A DNA stretch of 34,709 nucleotides from a virus: IMG/VR virus record IMGVR_UViG_3300036804_000118, positions 1 to 34,709 of that record; one strand, given 5' to 3'. This document shows positions 22,190-31,127 of this stretch, one piece after another. Position 1 is the stretch's first letter; the number at the start of each line of letters is the position of its first letter. The notes under the pieces were generated by a model. That model ran no database searches, had not been told where the DNA came from, and saw only the letters and a program-made list of their open reading frames with translations. The position numbers and the translations under genes are program-made.

Positions 22190-22936
22190 GGCGCACCCGC
22201 ACTCCCTCGGACCCGGCTATCTGCGCGATCGCCGCGCCCCAGCTCGAGGTTTTTACCGGCGCGTCCGCCTTGGCCGGCGGAAGCGCCTTGCGCGTGACGC
22301 GGTTCGCGTCACGCCTCACCGCCTCGGGCGCGGCGGCCCGCAGCGGCGGGCGCCTGACCGGCTTGGGCCGCTTCGCCGACTTGGCCCCGTGCGCGCGCAG
22401 GGTCACGAACGTCAGGAACGCCACGTGATCGGTCAGGCCCGCGAGCAGCTCCGCTTCAGTCGACCACTGTTCGCCGCCCCGCCGGGCATGCGGCGGCAGC
22501 CGCTCCAGCAGCACGTGGACGCGGCGCAGCGAGGTACGGGGGTCGAGCACGTCGACCCCGAACGCGGCGAGCATCGCCGCCTCTACCTCGGGGTTGAACC
22601 GGGCCGCGCAGGCGGCTTGGAGTTTGGGAGGCTGCCGACCCCGGCGTCGGCCGACGCCGCCTCGATCAGCACCGTAAGTTCCCCGATGACCAGCCCCGCC
22701 TCGCGCAGCCGCTCGTATACCTGGTCTTTCGCGCCGATCTCGGCGAGGAACGCGCCGATGTCGCCTTGCTCGGACAGGGTGGCCATGGCCGACAGCGGCC
22801 ACAGCTTCTGATTGGGGACCTCGTAGAGGTCGCCTTTGTAGGTGAACCGGAACGGGCGCGCGAGGGCCTCGGCGATGGCGGCGCTTGCCGCCTGGCCTAG
22901 GTCGAACAGGTCCAGTTCCGGCTTGGCGCCGCTCAC
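22182..22936 (-). CDS. Tail assembly chaperone GT, made by -1 frameshift
   Basis: The fused chaperone produced when ribosomes slip at 22628-22622. The first 105 codons are those of G; reading then moves back one base and continues 146 codons in the second frame to TAG at 22182, for 251 residues in all. The join reads '...GSLPN' then 'LQAACAARFNPEVEAAM'. The T part is basic, ends 'SSWGAAIAQIAGSEGVRVRRG' and overlaps the tape measure gene by 8 bases. In lambda-like siphoviruses GT binds the tape measure and recruits tail tube subunits. The frame arithmetic fits exactly, which supports the assignment. Confidence 0.85.
22583..22936 (-). CDS. Tail assembly chaperone G
   Basis: A 117-residue protein from GTG 22936 (GTGA overlap with the major tail gene). 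Features include 'PFRFTYKGDLYEVP', 'WPLSAMATLSEQGDIGAFLA' and 'REAGLVIGELTVLIEAASAD'. G is the unshifted product; the T extension is made by frameshifting. It is expected to keep the tape measure soluble and coat it before tube assembly. A related copy is encoded at 2457-2723. Confidence 0.85.
   Translation of the reverse strand: MSGAKPELDLFDLGQAASAAIAEALARPFRFTYKGDLYEVPNQKLWPLSAMATLSEQGDIGAFLAEIGAKDQVYERLREAGLVIGELTVLIEAASADAGVGSLPNSKPPARPGSTPR
22622..22628 (-). promoter_or_regulatory. Programmed -1 ribosomal frameshift site CCCAAAC
   Basis: On the minus strand the zero frame reads CTC CCA AAC, giving the heptamer C CCA AAC of the X-XXY-YYZ type. Slipping one base joins the G frame exactly to the T frame. 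The site falls at G codons 103-105. It is a canonical tail-chaperone signal. Confidence 0.85.
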
Positions 22937-23580
22937 TTCGTTGACGAGGGGCTGGAGCCTGACGAGCTCGTCCCCACGCTGCTCGTGGTGGATGCGGCTG
23001 CCGCGTCGCTGGCGGGGGCCGCCGCCGCCGGGCCGAGCAGCACGTCCGCCAGGACCCCGGCGTCGTCCAGCGCGGACAGCGTGACGTCGAGGGGGACCGC
23101 CGCGCCAGCCTGGATCTGCATGTCGCCCGAGTCGGACAGCGATGCACGGTGGAAGATCAGCCGCAGCGCGCGGCCGCCGTCTGCGGTGTCGATCCCGATC
23201 GCGTACAGGTGCTGATCCTCGTCGGTGCGGATCTGCATGGAGACGCTTCCGTCAGCGGCGGGCGTCGGCACGTCGGCGTCGAACCGCAACGCCAGCGTGG
23301 TCTCGTTGAGCTGCCACATGATGAACTGGACCGTCATGGTGCGCCCGGTCACGACGGTGCGGATCGGCGCGCGGGACTGCCACGGCTGGATGTCTTCGGT
23401 GTCGGTGGAGCCGCTGATGGTGGGCCCGTCGTCGGACAGGTAGCCGAGGCTCAGCCACGGCGCCGCCCAGTCCGAGGAAGTGTCGGCCGGCGGCGGGGTG
23501 CCTTCCGGGGCGACGTAGATACCGGGGCCGTTGCTGGTGCCGATCTGCACCTCGGCCGGGTCAAGGACGGGGGTTGTCAT
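22933..23580 (-). CDS. Major tail (tube) protein
   Basis: A 215-residue protein that would polymerise into the tail tube. It has 'EVQIGTSNGPGIYVAPEGTP', 'WLSLGYLSDDGPTISGSTDT' and 'PWQSRAPIRTVVTGRTMTVQ', the usual features of actinophage tube proteins, and a Ser/Thr/Ala-rich C-terminal tail that may be disordered. It is the gene directly before chaperone G, a fixed order in siphoviruses, and overlaps it by four bases (GTGA). Confidence 0.9.
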   Translation of the reverse strand: MTTPVLDPAEVQIGTSNGPGIYVAPEGTPPPADTSSDWAAPWLSLGYLSDDGPTISGSTDTEDIQPWQSRAPIRTVVTGRTMTVQFIMWQLNETTLALRFDADVPTPAADGSVSMQIRTDEDQHLYAIGIDTADGGRALRLIFHRASLSDSGDMQIQAGAAVPLDVTLSALDDAGVLADVLLGPAAAAPASDAAAASTTSSVGTSSSGSSPSSTK

Positions 23581-24016
23581 TGCGTGCTATCCCTTCGCGG
23601 ATGCGGAGGTGACCGGGGGCGGCGGGGGTGCCGGCCCGGAGCTTGAGCGGCGCGGGCTGCCATGCGCCGCGCGGCGGGTGGGCCCGGATCTCGTAGCGGC
23701 CGCAGTAGCGCGGGCCGCCGTCGTCGTCGGGCATCCAGAACGGTCCCTCGTCGGCGTGCGCGTAGCTGACCGTGCCGGCGTCCCACGGGACATCGGGCAG
23801 CGCGAGCATGATCTGGCGGGCCTGCTCGGCGAGGGAGCGCGCGGCGGCCTTGCGGCCGGTGCGGGCGTCGACCTGCACGGAGTAGGACCACAGCCAGCCG
23901 GGCAGGCCGAGCTGCACCGCCGAGAAAACGAATACGGTCACGCCGCGCAGCGGCGCGAGGTTCTGCACGATCCACGCTTCCGCGTCGGGCTGGGCGATGA
24001 CCGGCGCTGTCATCAC
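23561..24016 (-). CDS. Tail terminator-like protein
   Basis: A 151-residue protein. It begins 'IAQPDAEAWIVQNLAPLRGV' and carries 'AEQARQIMLALPDVPWDAGT' and 'GRYEIRAHPP', fitting tail terminator proteins that cap the tube at the neck side. GTG 24016 overlaps the upstream stop (GTGA); ATG 24013 is possible. Its 3' end overlaps the tube gene by 20 bases. The position just before the tube gene supports the call. Confidence 0.7.
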   Translation of the reverse strand: MMTAPVIAQPDAEAWIVQNLAPLRGVTVFVFSAVQLGLPGWLWSYSVQVDARTGRKAAARSLAEQARQIMLALPDVPWDAGTVSYAHADEGPFWMPDDDGGPRYCGRYEIRAHPPRGAWQPAPLKLRAGTPAAPGHLRIREGIARNDNPRP

Positions 24017-24309
24017 ACGCCGCCGTAACGGGCGCGGAACACCGCAAGGGCGCGCCCGAGCGCCGGCTGGGGTGCCTGCCGGGAGGTGCCGAACTCCACG
24101 AAACGCCAGTACGAGACGTCGTTGATGACCGCGTACGCGGCGGGCCCGTTCCGCACCGTGCGGTACCCGCCGGCCAGCGTGCCGGTGTCGCGGGGGCTCT
24201 CGGCGGACGCGGCGGCGGACAGCGCGGCGGCGATCGCCCCGATGTTCTGGTCGACCGCGGTGAACGGCGCCTCGGGGTTGGTGACCGTGAAAACGGCAAC
24301 CTCAGCCAT
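24013..24309 (-). CDS. HK97 gp10-like neck / tail completion protein
   Basis: A 98-residue protein with 'RDTGTLAGGYRTV' and the end 'YWRFVEFGTSRQAPQPALGR', the hallmark of the HK97 gp10-like family (PRDTG-L and VEFGT-R-P-P). Members join the neck or close the tail after assembly. It overlaps both neighbours by a few bases, and the connector-to-tube gene order supports it. Confidence 0.8.
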   Translation of the reverse strand: MAEVAVFTVTNPEAPFTAVDQNIGAIAAALSAAASAESPRDTGTLAGGYRTVRNGPAAYAVINDVSYWRFVEFGTSRQAPQPALGRALAVFRARYGGV

Positions 24310-24697
24310 CGGCGTCCGCCTCCCACTGCGCCGTGGCGGTCACGGTCGCGCTCATGCACGAGATGCCGTCGCCCGGCGCGGCGGTCGGGTCGGTGACGAG
24401 CCGCACCTGGGACACCGCCCACATGGCGCCGCGCACCAGCGCCGCCGATCCCTCGGCGAGGGGGCATTCCGGCGGCACGAACAGCTGCCCGCCCGGCGCG
24501 GCGTGCGGGTCGTAGGGTCCGTGCCCGCCGCCTTGGGTGTTGCGCGGGTCGCTGGCGCCCGGGGCAAGCTGGAGGCTTCCCGGGCCGGTCCAGTACGGTT
24601 CGGCGCCGGGCAGCGCCCACGCGTGGGTGTCGGCGTCGGCTGCGGGCGCGTACAGGCTCACGGTGTCGGTGCCGAGCAGCAGCCCGAGCGGCGTCAC
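24302..24697 (-). CDS. Head closure (stopper)-like protein
   Basis: A 131-residue protein from GTG 24697 (GTGA overlap). It starts 'TPLGLLLGTDTVSLYAPAAD' and contains 'GQLFVPPECPLAEGSAALVR' and an end rich in Thr and Ala. In this gene order the position between adaptor and gp10 is held by the head-closure protein. Sequence support alone is modest. Confidence 0.6.
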   Translation of the reverse strand: MTPLGLLLGTDTVSLYAPAADADTHAWALPGAEPYWTGPGSLQLAPGASDPRNTQGGGHGPYDPHAAPGGQLFVPPECPLAEGSAALVRGAMWAVSQVRLVTDPTAAPGDGISCMSATVTATAQWEADADG

Positions 24698-25065
24698 GGG
24701 TCCCACCAGTTGTCCGGCCAGCACGGGGCGGGCAGCACCGGCGCGGCCCGCAAGGGGACCGACACCAGGGTTCCGGTGATGAACGAGCGGTGCCACGCGG
24801 CGCGCGACAGCGCGAGGCCGAGCGCGCCGCCCGGCACCGCCGGGGAGTAGCTGACGTTCTGCACGCCGGTCGACACCGACGCGACCGCCGGGGCGGGCGG
24901 TAGCATCGCCGCGTACGCCTCCCACTGGAGCGCCGCGACGAGGTGCGGGTCCTCGCCGTCGTAGGCGTCGGCGATGCACTGCGCCTGGTCGGCGGGCAGG
25001 CCGCCAGGCGTGGGCGGGTCCAGCGGAGGCGCCCACGACTGCCACGGGACGCACGGCGTGCTCAC
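24694..25065 (-). CDS. Head-tail adaptor-like protein
   Basis: A 123-residue protein. 'ADQAQCIADAYDGEDPHLVA' and 'ALQWEAYAAMLPP' fit a helical adaptor as in HK97 gp6-like proteins that bind below the portal, although the latter half is Pro- and Trp-rich ('PVLPAPCWPDNWWDP'). Function is mostly inferred from being the first gene after the capsid. Confidence 0.6.
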   Translation of the reverse strand: MSTPCVPWQSWAPPLDPPTPGGLPADQAQCIADAYDGEDPHLVAALQWEAYAAMLPPAPAVASVSTGVQNVSYSPAVPGGALGLALSRAAWHRSFITGTLVSVPLRAAPVLPAPCWPDNWWDP

Positions 25066-25069
25066 GGTC

Positions 25070-26077
25070 TTACGCGCTCGCCGTGCTCGTCTTCGAGGTG
25101 CTGGTCTTGGACGTCGCGGCTACCGTGTCCGCGCCGCCGCCGTTGCCGCCGCTCACGGGCGGAACCCACCCGGCGAGCTCGGTAGCCGCGAACGGCTTCG
25201 CGCCGTCCGGGGTCCGCTGCGTGACCGGGTTGACGATCGCGCACGCGAACCGCGCCCAGACCTTGAGCGGCGTCTGGTTGTCCTGCCACCCCGAGATGAT
25301 GACCTTGCCGGTGTCGTCAACGATGACTGCGGACGGGTCCATGTTGTAGCGGATGTCCTGCCGCACGCCGACGATCAGCGCGCCCCAGTCGCCGGTGATG
25401 AAGTTGTCGACGGCGGACAGGTCGAACGGCGTGTACGCGATCGGTACCCCGTAAAGGGTCTGCACGGTCCGCTCGTCCACCGTCGCCTCGCCGAGCAGCA
25501 GCCCGCCCTGGCTGTCGCGCGTTCCGCGGAGCATGCCCTTGACCGACAGGTCCGCCGCCGACCCGTCGACGTTCAGGCCCTGCGACTCCACCGCGCTCAT
25601 GGCCTGGTTCACGCCGTCGACGGCATCGAAGCCGGGCGGGCTCTGGATGCAGAACGCGGGGTCGACCACGCCGCCGGGCGGGAACGACGTCGGCGCGTCG
25701 ATCCCGAACAGGATCGCCTCGTCAAGCGCGATCGCGATCGCCTCGGCCAGGCGCGGGCGGACGAACCCCCACAGGTTGATGGACGCGTCGTCTAGGTACA
25801 CGTCGGGGATCGAGGTGATCGCCGCGACTTCCTCGGCCTTGAGCGTCTTGGTTCCGAGGCCGAGCGCCGCGTACGGCTTGCGGCCGCCGGCCACCGAGAC
25901 CCACCCGGCGCGCGGGAGCGACGTCGGGACGGGCATCTCGCTGATGCCGGTTCCCATGGGAACGAGGTTGGCCAGGCGCAGCACCGCCGACTGCTGCACC
26001 GCTTCCTGGATGATCTGGGTGCTGTACTCCGGGGGAATGACGCCCGAGAAGTCCAGCGGCGCGATTGGGGTTGTCAT
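25070..26077 (-). CDS. Major capsid protein, HK97 fold
   Basis: A 335-residue capsid protein from ATG 26077 with AGCGGAG as ribosome binding site. 'GVIPPEYSTQIIQEAVQQSA', 'SEMPVPTSLPRAGWVSVAGG' and 'EEVAAITSIPDVYLDD' are the N-arm and E-loop-like segments. 'AEAIAIALDEAILFGIDAP' is the spine helix, and 'GKVIISGWQDNQTPLKVWAR' is in the A-domain. It lacks a fused protease; a separate scaffold is encoded upstream. The C-terminal 30 residues are Gly/Ser/Thr-rich and may be flexible. Confidence 0.9.
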   Translation of the reverse strand: MTTPIAPLDFSGVIPPEYSTQIIQEAVQQSAVLRLANLVPMGTGISEMPVPTSLPRAGWVSVAGGRKPYAALGLGTKTLKAEEVAAITSIPDVYLDDASINLWGFVRPRLAEAIAIALDEAILFGIDAPTSFPPGGVVDPAFCIQSPPGFDAVDGVNQAMSAVESQGLNVDGSAADLSVKGMLRGTRDSQGGLLLGEATVDERTVQTLYGVPIAYTPFDLSAVDNFITGDWGALIVGVRQDIRYNMDPSAVIVDDTGKVIISGWQDNQTPLKVWARFACAIVNPVTQRTPDGAKPFAATELAGWVPPVSGGNGGGADTVAATSKTSTSKTSTASA

Positions 26078-26300
26078 TTGGCGCTCCGCTTTCAGCGTGA
26101 CAGGACTGGTCACGCCGCTTTCCGCGCCACCGGCCCGCGCTCGGCATCACGCCACTGCGCCGGCCTGGCCTCGGCGTCACGCCTCGTGAAGCACCCGGGT
26201 TCGGCTACCGGCTGCCGCTGGCATCACGCCGCACGGCATCCCGCCCAGTATGCAGCGGCGACGCGCCGAATGTCACCCGGGGCGGCTACGATGCCCGGCG
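26078..26300 (-). promoter_or_regulatory. Gene-free leader of the capsid gene with repeats
   Basis: This 223-base gap upstream of the capsid gene holds the motif TCACGCC at 26110, 26147, 26177 and 26224 (GGCGTGA on the minus strand), three of the copies within the longer GGC(A/G)TCACGCC. A candidate promoter, GTGACA (26276-26271) with 18 bases to CATACT (26252-26247), would give the capsid extra transcription beyond the scaffold. No protein-coding frame is convincing here. Confidence 0.4.
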
Positions 26301-26870
26301 CTAGCCGGCGCGGTTGGGCCGGCGGATACCGCGGAGCCAGTCAGTGTCGCCGCCTTGCGGCGCGGGCTGGCGCGGCCCGGCGGGGATGAAGTGACCTCCG
26401 GCCGGCTGGCCTTGCTGCTGGGCGGCCGGCGCGGCGAGCTGCTCCACGAGCGCCGCGATCGCGGCGCGGTCGGGCTGGCCGTTCTTGCCGATCAGCTTCG
26501 CCAGGTCGAGAGCGGCGATCGCCGCTTCGGGGTTGGCGATCTTCCCGGCGGCGGCCGCGCGGAACTCGGCGGCCGCCAGCGCGCGGGCGCCCATCGCTTC
26601 CCCTTCGGCCTTGCCGGCGGCGCGGGCGGCGGCGACGGCCTTTTCGTGCTCGGTCATCGACTCGGCGTCTTTCGTCGCCAGCTTCGTCTCAAGGTCCTTG
26701 CGGGCTTGGCGTTCCTGGTCGAGCGCCGCCGTGACGCGCGCGAGGTCCTCGGCGGTCGGCGCGTGCGCGGCCGGCGCGGGCGGCGCGGCGGCGGGGGCGC
26801 CGCCGTTCTGCGACGGCGCGGGCGGCGCGGGCGGGCTGGGTGCGCCGGCTGGCGCGGCGGGTGTGGTCAT
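26301..26870 (-). CDS. Capsid scaffolding protein
   Basis: A 189-residue protein from ATG 26870 with AAAGGAG as ribosome binding site. The N-terminal 45 residues are Pro/Ala-rich and the middle is a long charged helix ('ARVTAALDQERQARKDLETK', 'MTEHEKAVAAARAAGKAEGE'). Following 'FRAAAAGKIANPEAAIAALD' and 'LAKLIGKNGQPDRAAIAALV' are the usual scaffold sequences in actinophages, with a basic C-terminus ('RGIRRPNRAG') to contact the capsid. It sits immediately before the capsid gene and would be lost from the mature head. Confidence 0.85.
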   Translation of the reverse strand: MTTPAAPAGAPSPPAPPAPSQNGGAPAAAPPAPAAHAPTAEDLARVTAALDQERQARKDLETKLATKDAESMTEHEKAVAAARAAGKAEGEAMGARALAAAEFRAAAAGKIANPEAAIAALDLAKLIGKNGQPDRAAIAALVEQLAAPAAQQQGQPAGGHFIPAGPRQPAPQGGDTDWLRGIRRPNRAG

Positions 26871-26887
26871 GGGGGTTTCTCCTTTGC

Positions 26888-28057
26888 TCAGGACATTACG
26901 GCGACGATGCCGCCGGTCAGCGGGCCTAGCGTGCCGTGCGACGCGGGAAGCGCCGTGTACCCGGTGCCGGCGGCCAGCGATGACGGGTACTTGCCCGCCG
27001 CCGCCCCGGCGTTGCTGAACGCGGCCGACTGCGTGGGGAAGCCGGTGAACCCCGGGAACGTCGTCGCGGCGCCGATCAGCAGGCCGACCCGGTACAGGGT
27101 GCCGGGCGCCAGCGTGACCGGGGCCAGCAGCGCGGCGCTGTAGACCCCCGCTGCCGCCATGGCGGCGCTCTGGTCGGCGGTGCTTCCCAGCAGGTTCCCG
27201 GCCGCGTCGTAGATGCCGAAGTAGGCGCCGGCCAGTCCCGTTCCCGCAGGCGACGCCGCGCAGTTGACCCGCGTGACGGCGCCGCCGGCCCCGGACATGA
27301 ACGCGAACAGCAGCAGCCGCCCCGCGTACGTTGCGGCGGCGTAGGTGGTGGTCTGCGCGTACTGCGACGGGTTGGCCGTCCACGCGATCGCGCCGATGTC
27401 CTGCGCGCGGATCTCCCACGCGGGCGCAGCCGGGCCGGTGTCGCCCTGCGGGCCGGTCGCACCCTGCGGGCCGGTGGCGCCGGCCGGCCCGGTGTCGCCT
27501 TGCGGTCCCGCCGGGCCGGGTGCGCCCTGCGGTCCCGCGTCGCCTTGCGGGCCGGTGGCGCCGGCCGGCCCGGTCGCGCCTTGCGGTCCGGGTGAGCCTT
27601 CGGGACCGGGTTCGCCCTGCGGTCCGGGCGGGCCGGCGGTGACCGGCTCGCCGGTCGAGGCGCGGACGGGCGCCGCGTGAGACAGGTCGGTGACGCTCCC
27701 GGTCGGCACCGTGATGGAGAACGGGCGGTACATCATCCCGATCGCGAAGCTGACCGCGTACGTCCAGCCGTTCGGGTTGAGGTCCGGGTCGTCGGTCGCG
27801 ATCAGCGTGATGTCGATGCTGCCCGATTCGTCCAGGACGGCGACGAACGGGCGCGGCAGGATCGTCAGCGGGGGCGCCGCCGTCGCGTCGAGGAACGCTT
27901 GCGGGGTCGCGGTAAACGTGATCGTCCCGGTGCACGGCGCCAGCACGGTAAGGCGCCCGTCGTCGTCGGCGATCGCGTAGGCGAACGTGCCGGTTACCCG
28001 GCCGGTGGCCACGTTGTCCGGCAGCGGCTCGCTGGCGAGCGCGGCGGGTACGGTCAT
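26888..28057 (-). CDS. Collagen-like fibre protein within the head module
   Basis: A 389-residue protein. Residues about 1-140 are a beta-rich N-terminal domain ('[20 protein letters not shown]', '[15 protein letters not shown]'). Residues 141-208 are Gly-X-Y collagen triplets such as [16 protein letters not shown], and the rest (210-389) is a beta-rich C-terminal head ('[20 protein letters not shown]', '[14 protein letters not shown]'). It would trimerise through the collagen rod. It lies between portal and scaffold, not in the tail module, so it may be a head fibre or capsid surface protein. The C-terminal domain could bind host or other surfaces. Confidence 0.8.
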   Translation of the reverse strand: MTVPAALASEPLPDNVATGRVTGTFAYAIADDDGRLTVLAPCTGTITFTATPQAFLDATAAPPLTILPRPFVAVLDESGSIDITLIATDDPDLNPNGWTYAVSFAIGMMYRPFSITVPTGSVTDLSHAAPVRASTGEPVTAGPPGPQGEPGPEGSPGPQGATGPAGATGPQGDAGPQGAPGPAGPQGDTGPAGATGPQGATGPQGDTGPAAPAWEIRAQDIGAIAWTANPSQYAQTTTYAAATYAGRLLLFAFMSGAGGAVTRVNCAASPAGTGLAGAYFGIYDAAGNLLGSTADQSAAMAAAGVYSAALLAPVTLAPGTLYRVGLLIGAATTFPGFTGFPTQSAAFSNAGAAAGKYPSSLAAGTGYTALPASHGTLGPLTGGIVAVMS

Positions 28058-28079
28058 GGCCGGCTCCCTTCCACGGTGC

Positions 28080-29486
28080 TCATGCGGCTTCGCTGGCCGG
28101 CGCGGCTGGCGCTTGCGGCGGCGCGGGCGCGGCCGGGGCGGCCGGGGCGGCCGGGGCCGGGCTTGTCTCGGACTGGGACGGGTCGGCGGCGATGATCTTT
28201 TCCCATTCCTCGATTTCCTGCGGGGTCGCGCCCCAGCGCTGCCACAGCACGCGGCGCGGCACGCCTAGGGTCGCCATCTTGACCAGCGCGTCGACGCGCT
28301 GTCCCTCGCTGCGGGTTTCCATGTCGGCCCAGATCACTTCGGCGGAAAGGTCGGTCGCGGCCGGGCTTCCCGTCAGGGTGAACGCGAGCCGCAGCGCTTC
28401 CTCGTGCGCCTCGCCGATGTGCCGCGCCCGCCGGCGGCACTTCGCGACCAGGCCCGCCTCGGCGGCCTTGATCGCGTCGGCCGACAGGTTGATCATCTCG
28501 CCGAGCAGGTAATGCGGCGGCGTCTGGGTGATCGCCGCGAGGCCCTGCACGTCCTGTTCCACCGACGCGAGGTAGCCGGTCAGCGTCGACTCGGGGAACG
28601 ACCCGAACCGCCCGTCCGGTGCCTCGTTGGTAAGCAGCCGGTTAGCGCCGACGTCGAACGGGCGCGCGACGCTGACCGCCTGGCCGGCCGGGGTCTTGAC
28701 GACCTCGCGGGCGATCTTGATCCCCGTCGCCCAGATCTGCCGGAACGCGCCGTAGTCCGTCGCCACCATGCGGTTGAAGATCGTCGTGTGTATGCGGTCC
28801 TGGATGCTGATGGCCGAGTGCAGTTCCGACCGGGGCGGCTTGAGTGTCCGCGGCTGCGGCACGACCTCGACAAGGCCGATGAACCCCGCCGGGTTCGCCT
28901 CCACGTACGGCCCGGTCTCGCCGGGGAACCACGTCCAGACCTCCTCGGGCAGGATCAGCACCTCGATCACCCCGGACAGGCCGCCGATCTCCCACGGCTC
29001 GGCGCAGTAGCGCTTGTACCCGGCGATCCGCCGGCGCCGCGACCCGGGCGCGTACAGCACCGTCGCCTGCATCGCTGACTCGCCGGTGATGGACACGCCG
29101 GTCGGGTTGTCCTCGTCGGGCTGCACGAGCTCGAACGCGCTGCCCTGCACGAGCGCATCCGTCTGGATCAGCTCGGCGTCGGCGTCGAGGCTGTTCGCCT
29201 GCCAGATCGCCCATGCGGCGTCGGACTGCTCCGGGGTGCCGAACCGGAAGCCGGTGACCTGGAGCCGCTCGGCGACGGCGTTGACGACCAGTTCGCACCA
29301 GTTCGCGCCCGACTCGGCGAGGAACGTCCGGAACGTCTGCCGTTCCTCGGTGTCGAGCAGCGCGATGATCCCCGCCTCAAGGTCGTAGTGGGCCTGGTAC
29401 GTCGCGGCGCGCGCTGCCTGCGCGTCGAGTTTCGCCGATGCCATCTCGCGCAGCCGCGCCGGGCTGATGTCCGTGGGTGCGTCCAC
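28080..29486 (-). CDS. Portal protein (SPP1 Gp6-like)
   Basis: A 468-residue portal that forms the dodecameric ring at one capsid vertex through which DNA enters and leaves. Signature parts are '[20 protein letters not shown]', '[20 protein letters not shown]', '[20 protein letters not shown]' and '[20 protein letters not shown]'. The C-terminal 40 residues are Pro/Ala-rich. GTG 29486 is chosen because AAGGGAGG precedes it; the open frame extending upstream overlaps the large terminase and looks spurious. Confidence 0.9.
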   Translation of the reverse strand: MDAPTDISPARLREMASAKLDAQAARAATYQAHYDLEAGIIALLDTEERQTFRTFLAESGANWCELVVNAVAERLQVTGFRFGTPEQSDAAWAIWQANSLDADAELIQTDALVQGSAFELVQPDEDNPTGVSITGESAMQATVLYAPGSRRRRIAGYKRYCAEPWEIGGLSGVIEVLILPEEVWTWFPGETGPYVEANPAGFIGLVEVVPQPRTLKPPRSELHSAISIQDRIHTTIFNRMVATDYGAFRQIWATGIKIAREVVKTPAGQAVSVARPFDVGANRLLTNEAPDGRFGSFPESTLTGYLASVEQDVQGLAAITQTPPHYLLGEMINLSADAIKAAEAGLVAKCRRRARHIGEAHEEALRLAFTLTGSPAATDLSAEVIWADMETRSEGQRVDALVKMATLGVPRRVLWQRWGATPQEIEEWEKIIAADPSQSETSPAPAAPAAPAAPAPPQAPAAPASEAA

Positions 29487-29503
29487 CGGGCGGCCTCCCT
29501 TCG

Positions 29504-31123
29504 CTAGAAACCGGCCGCCGCGTAGTCTTCGCGCTGCGGCTCCGCGTGGCGTATCGCGCGGTCGAGCGCCATGATGGCGGCCACCATCGAGTCGATCTTC
29601 TCGGCGCTGCGCGCCTTGTCGGGCTTCAGGTTCCCGGCCGGGTCCATCCGGACGATCAGGTTCCCGGCCTGCCACCGCGCAACGGGGTTGCCACCGTGGC
29701 GGTAGCTGCCCGCCGTGACGAGCCGCAGGAACTCTTTCGTGGGCCCGGACATGGAAGCGAAGCCCTGACCAGTCTGTATCAGCGGGAATCCCTCGTCCAG
29801 CAGGTCGAGTGACAACTGGGTCGCGCCCCACCGGTCGAACGCGATTTCCTTGATGTCGTACCGCTCGGCGTCGTCGCGCATTGCCTCCTTGATCGCCTCG
29901 TAGTCGATGACGTCTCCCTCGGTCACGGTGATCAGCCCGTTAGCCGCCCACACCGACGCCTGGCCGCCCGTGCGCCGGTCGAGTCCCGTCATGGCCGACG
30001 CGGGCGCGAACACGCGGAACAGCGCATCGTGGCCGCCCTCGCCGTCTGGGAAGTCCAGCGCGTAGCTGGCCAGGTCGATCGTGGAACCGAGGTCAAGGCC
30101 GCCGTAGCACGCGCGGCCGCCCAGGTCCGCGGTGATCGGCGCGGCCCGCCCGTCCCAGACGGGAAGGTCGATCGCGCGGCCGGCCTGCACGGACTGCTGG
30201 TTGAGGCGGTACTGGCGGAACGCCCGCTCGGCGGCCGGGTTCGCGATCGCCTTATTGCACTCGTCGGCGAGGACCTGCGGGTCAAGGTAGTCGCCCAGCG
30301 CCGGGTTGGCGAGCTTCCACGTCTCCGGGTCGGTCCATTCCGCGTCGGGTGGCGCGGCGTGCAGCACCACCAGGCGGCGCCGGTCGAGCGCGGGGTCATC
30401 GAGCACCTTTTCCGACCACGCGCGCTCGGACGCGGCGAAGCCGCCCGGCTTGTTGTCGGCGGTCGTGACGAGCAGCATGAGCGGCTGCGCGCGGGTGCCG
30501 AAGCCGGTCCGCAGCGCGTCGTACAGGTCACGGTCGGGCTGGGTCAGCAGCTCGTCAATGTAGGCGGCGTGCGGGTTGGGGCCGAGCGCGCCCATGGCGT
30601 CCCCGGCGGTGATCGCGAAGAACGACGCCGTTTTCGGGTCCACGATGCGCCGCGCCGCGCGGGCCAGCGTCAGGCGGCGGCTGAGCACCGGCTGAAGTTC
30701 GACCATCCGCACGGCGACGTTGAACGCGAGCGCCGCCTGGTCTTTGTCCAGCGCCAGCCCGTAGACCTCGGCGGCCTCCTCGCCGTCCGCGCACGTCAGG
30801 TAGAGCACGATCGCGGCGATCAGCTCCGTCTTGCCGTTCTTCCGCCCGGTCGACAGGTAAAGCTCCCGGTAGCGGCGCACGTAGCGGCCGCGCCGCGCGT
30901 CGTACTCCACCGTCCCGAACAGCGGCGTCAGCACCTCGTCGATTTCCCATGCGGCGGGGATGAACGGGCGCCGCGCCCAGTCGCCCTTGGTGTGGACGAG
31001 CAGCTCGGCGAAGAACTGCAGGACGTGAGCGACGCGCGGCGTGCAAAGGTGCTCGCCGCGCTTCATGCAGATCTCGCCGTCGAACGTGTGGCCGCACGGC
31101 GGGAACCGGCGGCGGTCGGTCAC
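29504..31123 (-). CDS. terL: Terminase large subunit
   Basis: A 539-residue packaging motor and nuclease. The ATPase domain has Walker A TGRKNGKT (92-99), Walker B AAYIDE (186-191) and a coupling segment near 'PLMLLVTTADNKPGG'. The RNase H-like nuclease carries 'GGLDLGSTIDLASYALDFPD', 'IAFDRWGATQLSLDLL' and a C-terminal 'KARSAEKIDSMVAAIMALDR', placing the acidic metal ligands in the expected order. GTG 31123 begins five bases after the HNH stop. It is far from the small subunit gene on the other strand. Confidence 0.97.
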   Translation of the reverse strand: MTDRRRFPPCGHTFDGEICMKRGEHLCTPRVAHVLQFFAELLVHTKGDWARRPFIPAAWEIDEVLTPLFGTVEYDARRGRYVRRYRELYLSTGRKNGKTELIAAIVLYLTCADGEEAAEVYGLALDKDQAALAFNVAVRMVELQPVLSRRLTLARAARRIVDPKTASFFAITAGDAMGALGPNPHAAYIDELLTQPDRDLYDALRTGFGTRAQPLMLLVTTADNKPGGFAASERAWSEKVLDDPALDRRRLVVLHAAPPDAEWTDPETWKLANPALGDYLDPQVLADECNKAIANPAAERAFRQYRLNQQSVQAGRAIDLPVWDGRAAPITADLGGRACYGGLDLGSTIDLASYALDFPDGEGGHDALFRVFAPASAMTGLDRRTGGQASVWAANGLITVTEGDVIDYEAIKEAMRDDAERYDIKEIAFDRWGATQLSLDLLDEGFPLIQTGQGFASMSGPTKEFLRLVTAGSYRHGGNPVARWQAGNLIVRMDPAGNLKPDKARSAEKIDSMVAAIMALDRAIRHAEPQREDYAAAGF

Positions 31124-31127
31124 CGGG

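Noticed and set aside
26871-27935. Upstream extension of the scaffold frame
   Set aside because: It overlaps the collagen-like fibre gene in another phase and has shadow-like Arg/Gly composition.
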